A stretch of DNA of 5,448 nucleotides from Rhodococcus sp. IITR03 (GTDB taxonomy: Bacteria; Actinomycetota; Actinomycetes; Mycobacteriales; Mycobacteriaceae), in the NCBI GenBank assembly GCA_001017865.1, contig LATQ01000001.1:541029-546476 (forward strand). The letters are read 5' to 3'. This document shows positions 1 to 5,448 of this stretch, in pieces. Positions within the stretch are counted from its first letter, which is position 1; each line of letters begins with the position of its first letter. The notes under the pieces were generated by a model, which was not told where the DNA came from, searched no databases, and worked only from the letters and a program-made list of their open reading frames with translations. The translations under genes were made by a program, and so were the position numbers.

Positions 1-363
1 CGGTGCCGAGTCTCGTCGGCGGGCACGCCACGGCGACCGCGGGTGCACGCGAGGGCGCTCCCTCGGGCTTGTCGGCCGTCTCGGTCTTCGCTGCTGCTTC
101 CGTCTTCTCGGAGGCAGCCGTCTTGGCTGCAGGCTGCTCGGCAGGTGCGGGGGCGACGCTCCCTGCTTCTCCTTGATCGCAGCGATGAGATCACCCTTGC
201 GCATCCCGGAGGTGCCCTTGATCCCGAGCTCGGCGGCAAGAGTCCGCAACTCGGCAAGCACCATGCCCGAAAGGCCTGCTCCGCGGCGACCGCGCGTGGT
301 CGTCCGGCTACCGGCCTCGGGAATGTCGAGAGCAGGTGTAGTGATCAGGTCCGTATCTGTCAC
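1..363 (-). CDS. rho: Transcription termination factor Rho, N-terminal part, frameshifted
   Basis: N-terminus of the hexameric RNA helicase that terminates transcription. The start is GTG 363-361 (VTDTDLITTPALD, like the MTDTDLI start of mycobacterial Rho), with AAGGA 5 nt upstream. Residues about 30-66 (GLSGMVLAELRTLAAELGIK, then GTSGMRKGDLIAAIKEKQG) match the Rho N-terminal helix-extended-loop-helix domain. What follows is the low-complexity, charged insertion typical of high-GC Gram-positive Rho. A base appears lost from the G-run at 149-153: the current frame turns arginine/proline-rich, while the shifted frame gives APAEQPAAKTAASEKTEA, a better fit to such an insertion. A second break near 40-48 is possible, giving TRGRRGVPADETRHR, but this region varies too much to be sure. 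The RNA-binding and ATPase domains lie outside the window. An in-frame ATG at 393 is an alternative start with no ribosome site. Confidence 0.9.
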   Translation of the reverse strand, partial: MTDTDLITTPALDIPEAGSRTTTRGRRGAGLSGMVLAELRTLAAELGIKGTSGMRKGDLIAAIKEKQGASPPHLPSSLQPRRLPPRRRKQQRRPRRPTSPRERPRVHPRSPWRARRRDSAP

Positions 364-368
364 GGAGA

Positions 369-375
369 TCCTTCC
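369..375 (-). promoter_or_regulatory. rho ribosome binding site
   Basis: GGAAGGA, with AAGGA 5 nt before GTG 363, decides the GTG start over the upstream in-frame ATG at 393, which lacks a purine-rich site. Confidence 0.7.
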
Positions 376-522
376 TTCCCTCGCTCGCTCCATGCGCAGC
401 AGAGGGTTCGTCCCGCAGATCAGTTCGTCCACTGAGCTGGGATTTGCCGTACGAGTTCAGGGAAAACGAACGGTCGGCACGTCCGCCACCACACCGAAAT
501 CCGGTAGGTGCGGTCTGTCCCC

Positions 523-538
523 CTCCCGGATCCGGGAG
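523..538. repeat. Perfect 16-bp palindrome in rho leader
   Basis: CTCCCGGATCCGGGAG reads the same on both strands. In RNA it could form a 5-bp GC stem with a 6-nt loop. As DNA it could be a dimeric operator. It lies about 160 bp before the rho start, next to a second palindrome at 546-555. Function unknown. Confidence 0.6.
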
Positions 539-634
539 CAGGTGAGGATCGATCCAGGCTCGACGCCCGATGGAGCTGGAGTGATTGCCCTGGAGAATCC
601 GGCGACTGATACGCACGACGTGCGGACACCCCAC

Positions 635-663
635 AGAATAGCGACGATCTGTACGTAGAGCAA
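635..663 (-). promoter_or_regulatory. Candidate rho promoter
   Basis: On the minus strand, TTGCTC (658-663) and TATTCT (635-640) are separated by exactly 17 bp, resembling housekeeping-sigma -35 and -10 boxes (3/6 and 4/6 matches). It sits immediately after the thrB hairpin and upstream of rho. Transcription would start near 628, leaving a leader of about 265 nt. Prediction from sequence only. Confidence 0.5.
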
Positions 664-671
664 GAATCGCC

Positions 672-721
672 GTGCCGGATGGGACGTGTGTGTTGCACCA
701 CCCGTCTCCCCCATCCGGCAC
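672..721 (-). terminator. Inverted repeat after thrB, probable terminator
   Basis: A perfect 12-bp inverted repeat, GTGCCGGATGGG (672-683) and CCCATCCGGCAC (710-721), begins 12 bp beyond the thrB stop. The 26-nt loop can form a small inner stem. On the minus strand the hairpin is followed by a modestly T-rich stretch (ATTCTTGCTCT), not a true U-tract, as is common for terminators in high-GC actinobacteria. Its position between thrB and the predicted rho promoter suggests it ends the threonine operon. A protein-binding site is the alternative. Confidence 0.75.
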
Positions 722-733
722 CGCGTGTCGGTC

Positions 734-2785
<2,052 letters not shown>

Positions 2786-2789
<4 letters not shown>

Positions 2790-4112
2790 TCGGCGGATCC
2801 CTCCAGTCTCAGGACGCTGGTCACAGCGATCACGGATTCGAGTTTGTCGAGCGCTGCGACGGTATCCGCCAGCGCACGGTCGGTGGCTGATGGGTGAGTA
2901 CCACCAGACGGGCAGCGTCGCCGGCGCTTCCTGGCGGACCGCTGCGATGCTCACGCCCCGCGTGGCGAACTCGGCGGCGACCGCGGAGAGCACACCGGCG
3001 CGGTCGGCGACCTTCAGATTGACGTAGTAGCGGGTGAGGATGTCGCTCATGGGCGCGATCTCCAGCTGCGCGTACTTCGACTCACGCGGACCACGACCAC
3101 CCTGAACCCGGTTGCGGGCGGCCATCACGAGGTCGCCCATCACGGCGGAGGCGGTGGGGGCGCCACCGGCACCCTGGCCGTAGAACATGAGCCGGCCCGA
3201 GGACTCCGCTTCGACGACGACGGCGTTGAACGCGCCGTTGACCGAGGCCAGCGGATGCTCGCGGGGCACGAGCGCCGGGTAGACCCTGGCGGACACGCGG
3301 TCCTTGCCGTCGGCGGACGGGACGCGCTCGCACAGCGCGAGCAGCTTGATCGTGCAGTTGAGCGCACGGGCCGAGGTGAGGTCGGCGGCGGTGATCGACG
3401 AGATTCCCTCGCGGTAGACGTCGGCTGCCGTCACGCGGGTGTGGAAGGCGATCGACGCGAGGATCGCCGCCTTCGAGGCCGCGTCGAAGCCTTCGACGTC
3501 GGCGGTGGGATCGGCCTCGGCGTATCCGAGGCGGCTCGCCTCGGCGAGCGTCTCGTCGTAGTCGGCGCCCGTCTCGTCCATGGCCGAGAGGATGTAGTTG
3601 GTGGTGCCGTTGACGATGCCGACGACCCGGTTGACCTTGTCGCCTGCGAGCGACTGGGTCAGCGGACGGATCACCGGGATCGCGCCGGCCACCGACGCCT
3701 CGAAGTACAGGTCGACGTTGCGGGCCTCGGCCACCTCGGCCAGTTCGCCGGTGTAGGCGGCGAGCAGCGCCTTGTTGGCGGTGACGACGGACTTGCCGGA
3801 GTCGAGTGCCGTGCGCACGAGTTTGCGGGGCAGTTCGATGCCGCCGATGAGTTCGACGACGATGTCGACGTCGTCGCGGCGGATCAAGGCCTCGGCGTTC
3901 GTGGTGACCAGTTCCGCGGGAAGACCCCGGTCGCGGGAGGCGTCGCGCACGGCGACCCCTCTCAACTCGAGGGGTGCACCGATGCGCGCCTCGAGATCCG
4001 CGGCGTCCTCGCGGATGATCCGCGCGACCTCGGCACCGACGGTGCCGTGCCCGAGAACCGCCACACCCACAGGACGCCGGCCCGAAGCATCGGTCGCCGT
4101 TGCACTGGTCAC
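2786..4112 (-). CDS. hom: Homoserine dehydrogenase with C-terminal ACT domain, frameshifted twice
   Basis: NAD(P)H-dependent reduction of L-aspartate 4-semialdehyde to homoserine, the entry to threonine and methionine synthesis (called thrA in mycobacteria). The Rossmann nucleotide-binding motif GHGTVG is at residues 21-26, TANKALLA at 111-118, [11 protein letters not shown] at 165-175, and the catalytic-region signature [19 protein letters not shown] at 196-214. An ACT regulatory domain starts near residue 358 ([19 protein letters not shown]). The start is GTG 4112-4110, preceded by GGAGGT with 6-nt spacing and overlapping the lysA stop as GTGA. Two one-base losses lie in the ACT domain, between 2928/2927 (GAA-GGC read as GAA-GC) and 2887/2886 (CAG-GCC read as CAG-CC). 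Restoring both gives [18 protein letters not shown], then [18 protein letters not shown], then [15 protein letters not shown], ending with TGA at 2786-2788. Repaired length is 442 residues, as expected for actinobacterial Hom. Unrepaired, the frame runs into thrC in phase and mimics a fusion. The ACT domain normally mediates threonine feedback inhibition. Confidence 0.96.
2799..2804 (-). promoter_or_regulatory. thrC ribosome binding site and ATGA overlap
   Basis: GGAGGG lies in the last codons of hom, 9 nt before ATG 2789. The hom stop TGA (2786-2788) overlaps the thrC ATG (2787-2789) as ATGA. The overlap supports both the chosen thrC start and the repaired hom frame, since only the twice-repaired frame reaches this TGA. 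Confidence 0.85.
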
Positions 4113-5448
4113 TCCGAAACCTCCAAGTTGAGCAGATCTTCGACGGTCTCACGGCGCAGCAGAACCCGCGAGACACCGTCCTTGACCGCCACGACGGCGG
4201 GGCGAGGCAGCAGGTTGTACCTGCTCGACATCGAGTAGCAGTATGCACCCGTCGCCGCGACCGCCAGTAAATCACCGGGTGCGACGTCGGCGGGCATCCA
4301 GCGTCGCGGATGACGATGTCGCCGCTCTCGCAGTGCTTGCCGACGACGCGCGAGACCACCGGTGCGGCCTCGCTCACGCGGGAGACGAGGCGCGAGTCGT
4401 ACTCCGCCTGGTACAGCGATGTGCGGATGTTGTCGCTCATGCCACCGTCGACGCTGATGTAGCGGCGGACGTGCCCGGAGCCGACCTCGACGTCCTTGAG
4501 GGTTCCCACCTCGTAGAGCGTCACCGTGCCCGGCCCGGCGATGGCGCGGCCGGGTTCGACCGCGAGGGTCGGGGCCGGCAGGCCCGCGAGCGCGGACTCG
4601 TTGCGGACGATGTCGTTGAGCTTCGCCGCGAGATCGGCGACCGGCGGCGGGTCGTCGCTCGGCACGTACGAGATGCCGAGGCCGCCGCCGAGGTCGACGA
4701 TGTTCATCTGCGAGGTCTTGTCGACGCCGAACTCGGCGACGATGTCGCGCAGCAGACCGATGACGCGGTGGGCGGCCAGTTCGAAGCCGTCGACGTCGAA
4801 GATCTGCGAGCCGATGTGGCTGTGCAGGCCGACGAGGCGGAGATTGTCGGCCGCGAAGACGCGCCGCACGGCCTGCATGGCGTTGCCGCCGGCGAGCGAG
4901 AGCCCGAACTTCTGGTCCTCGTGCGCGGTGGAGATGAACTCGTGGGTGTGGGCCTCGACGCCCACGGTCACGCGGATGAGCACGTCCTGGACGACACCGG
5001 CCTCACCGGCGACCGCGTCGAGCCGGTCGATCTCGGCGAGCGAGTCGAGCACGATGTGCCCGACCCCGGCGGTCACGGCGGCCTGCAGTTCGCGGACGGA
5101 CTTGTTGTTGCCGTGCATCGCGATCTTCCCGGCGGGGAAGCCGGCGTGCAGGGCCACGGCGAGCTCACCACCGGACGAGACGTCGAGCGAGAGTCCTTCC
5201 TGATGGACCCACCGCGCGATCTCGCTGCACAGGAACGCCTTCGACGCGTAGTGCACCTTCGCCGACGGACCGAAGGCCTCCGCGATCTCCCGGCAGCGGG
5301 AGCGGAAGTCGTCCTCGTCGACGACGAACAGCGGGGTGCCGTACTTCTCGGCGAGCTCGGTCACCGGGATGCCGGCGATGCGCATGACGCCGTCCTCGCC
5401 GCGCGACGCGTTGCGCGGCCAACACGGCGAGAGCGAGCGCGTTGAGCG
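4109..5448 (-). CDS. lysA: Diaminopimelate decarboxylase LysA, 5'-partial, frameshifted
   Basis: PLP-dependent cytosolic enzyme that decarboxylates meso-diaminopimelate to L-lysine, the last step of lysine synthesis. Counting from the in-frame Met at 5385, visible family motifs are YASKAF (46-51, K49 the PLP lysine), HSHIGSQ (188-194), GGGLG (233-237), EPGR (277-280, phosphate binding) and CESGD (352-356, catalytic Cys). After A362 the frame breaks: one base is missing between 4301 and 4300. The true C-terminus resumes as [11 protein letters not shown], includes [12 protein letters not shown] (380-391) and ends NLEVSE with TGA at 4109-4111. The repaired product is 425 residues from that Met. 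Met 5385 is probably internal, although AGGA lies 7 nt before it: the same frame upstream reads [12 protein letters not shown], which resembles the N-terminal extension of mycobacterial LysA, so the real start lies beyond the window. A second frame break is likely near 5415-5428. The stop overlaps hom. Identity is very secure; the exact ends are not. Confidence 0.95.
4119..4124 (-). promoter_or_regulatory. hom ribosome binding site and GTGA stop/start overlap
   Basis: GGAGGT lies inside the end of lysA, 6 nt before GTG 4112. The lysA stop TGA (4109-4111) and hom start GTG (4110-4112) share two bases in a GTGA junction. This fixes hom at a GTG start and suggests translational coupling to lysA. 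Confidence 0.85.

Larger units (their letters stand above)
364..628 (-). other. Long rho leader (5' UTR) with palindromes
   Basis: This is the non-coding part of the 370-bp thrB-rho gap below the predicted start site. It holds a short inverted repeat CGCAC-GTC-GTGCG (612-624), distant 6-bp arms (553-558 and 589-594), a 10-bp palindrome GGATCGATCC (546-555), a perfect 16-bp palindrome (523-538), an 8-bp direct repeat (406-413 and 423-430) and a purine-rich tract before the rho start. I see no convincing small gene in it. Long leaders are known for autoregulated rho genes in other bacteria, but whether this one is regulatory is inference. Confidence 0.45.

Noticed and set aside
3082..4299. Arg-rich C-terminal extension of LysA overlapping hom
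   Set aside because: It is the out-of-frame reading of hom on the same strand after the lysA base loss. The real LysA tail is found one frame over and stops at 4109.
4243..5445. Long plus-strand open frame of 400 codons opposite lysA
   Set aside because: It is antisense to clearly conserved lysA codons. It is rich in Arg/Asp/Val/Ala as expected from reversed GC-rich codons, and resembles no family.

Overview
The window is a high-GC stretch of actinobacterial chromosome. Gene order, protein sequences and GC content point to Mycobacteriales, most likely Rhodococcus or a close relative. All genes are on the minus strand. The order is lysA (diaminopimelate decarboxylase), hom (homoserine dehydrogenase), thrC (threonine synthase), thrB (homoserine kinase), rho (transcription terminator Rho), which matches the lysA-thrA-thrC-thrB-rho order of Mycobacterium tuberculosis.

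Layout, in transcription order from high to low coordinates: lysA enters from the right edge, lacks its extreme 5' end and stops at 4109. hom runs 4112-2786 and overlaps the lysA stop in a GTGA junction. thrC runs 2789-1699 and overlaps hom in an ATGA junction. thrB runs about 1661-734. A 370-bp intergenic region follows (364-733). It holds a perfect 12-bp inverted repeat just after thrB (probable terminator), a -35/-10 pair with a 17-bp spacer (probable rho promoter) and a leader of about 265 nt with palindromes. rho starts at GTG 363 and runs off the left edge inside its variable N-terminal region.

The genes work on the aspartate family. LysA ends the lysine (and cell-wall diaminopimelate) branch. 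Hom, ThrB and ThrC convert aspartate semialdehyde through homoserine and phosphohomoserine to threonine. The overlapping starts suggest one co-translated operon. Rho appears to be a separate transcription unit.

The striking feature is not a new system. Every gene is broken by net one-base frame changes, and the family-like protein simply resumes in another frame. I place six with confidence (lysA 4300/4301; hom 2927/2928 and 2886/2887; thrC 1932/1933; thrB 1115/1116 and 750/751), one more in rho (G-run 149-153), and probable further ones near 5415-5428 in lysA and 40-48 in rho. The seven placed events can each be explained by loss of one base from a short G or C run. This pattern fits homopolymer under-calling in a poorly polished assembly far better than biological decay of five adjacent core genes. 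Automated gene calls here will be misleading, including a false Hom-ThrC fusion and a LysA with a nonsense tail. I found no mobile element, CRISPR array, tRNA or undescribed system.
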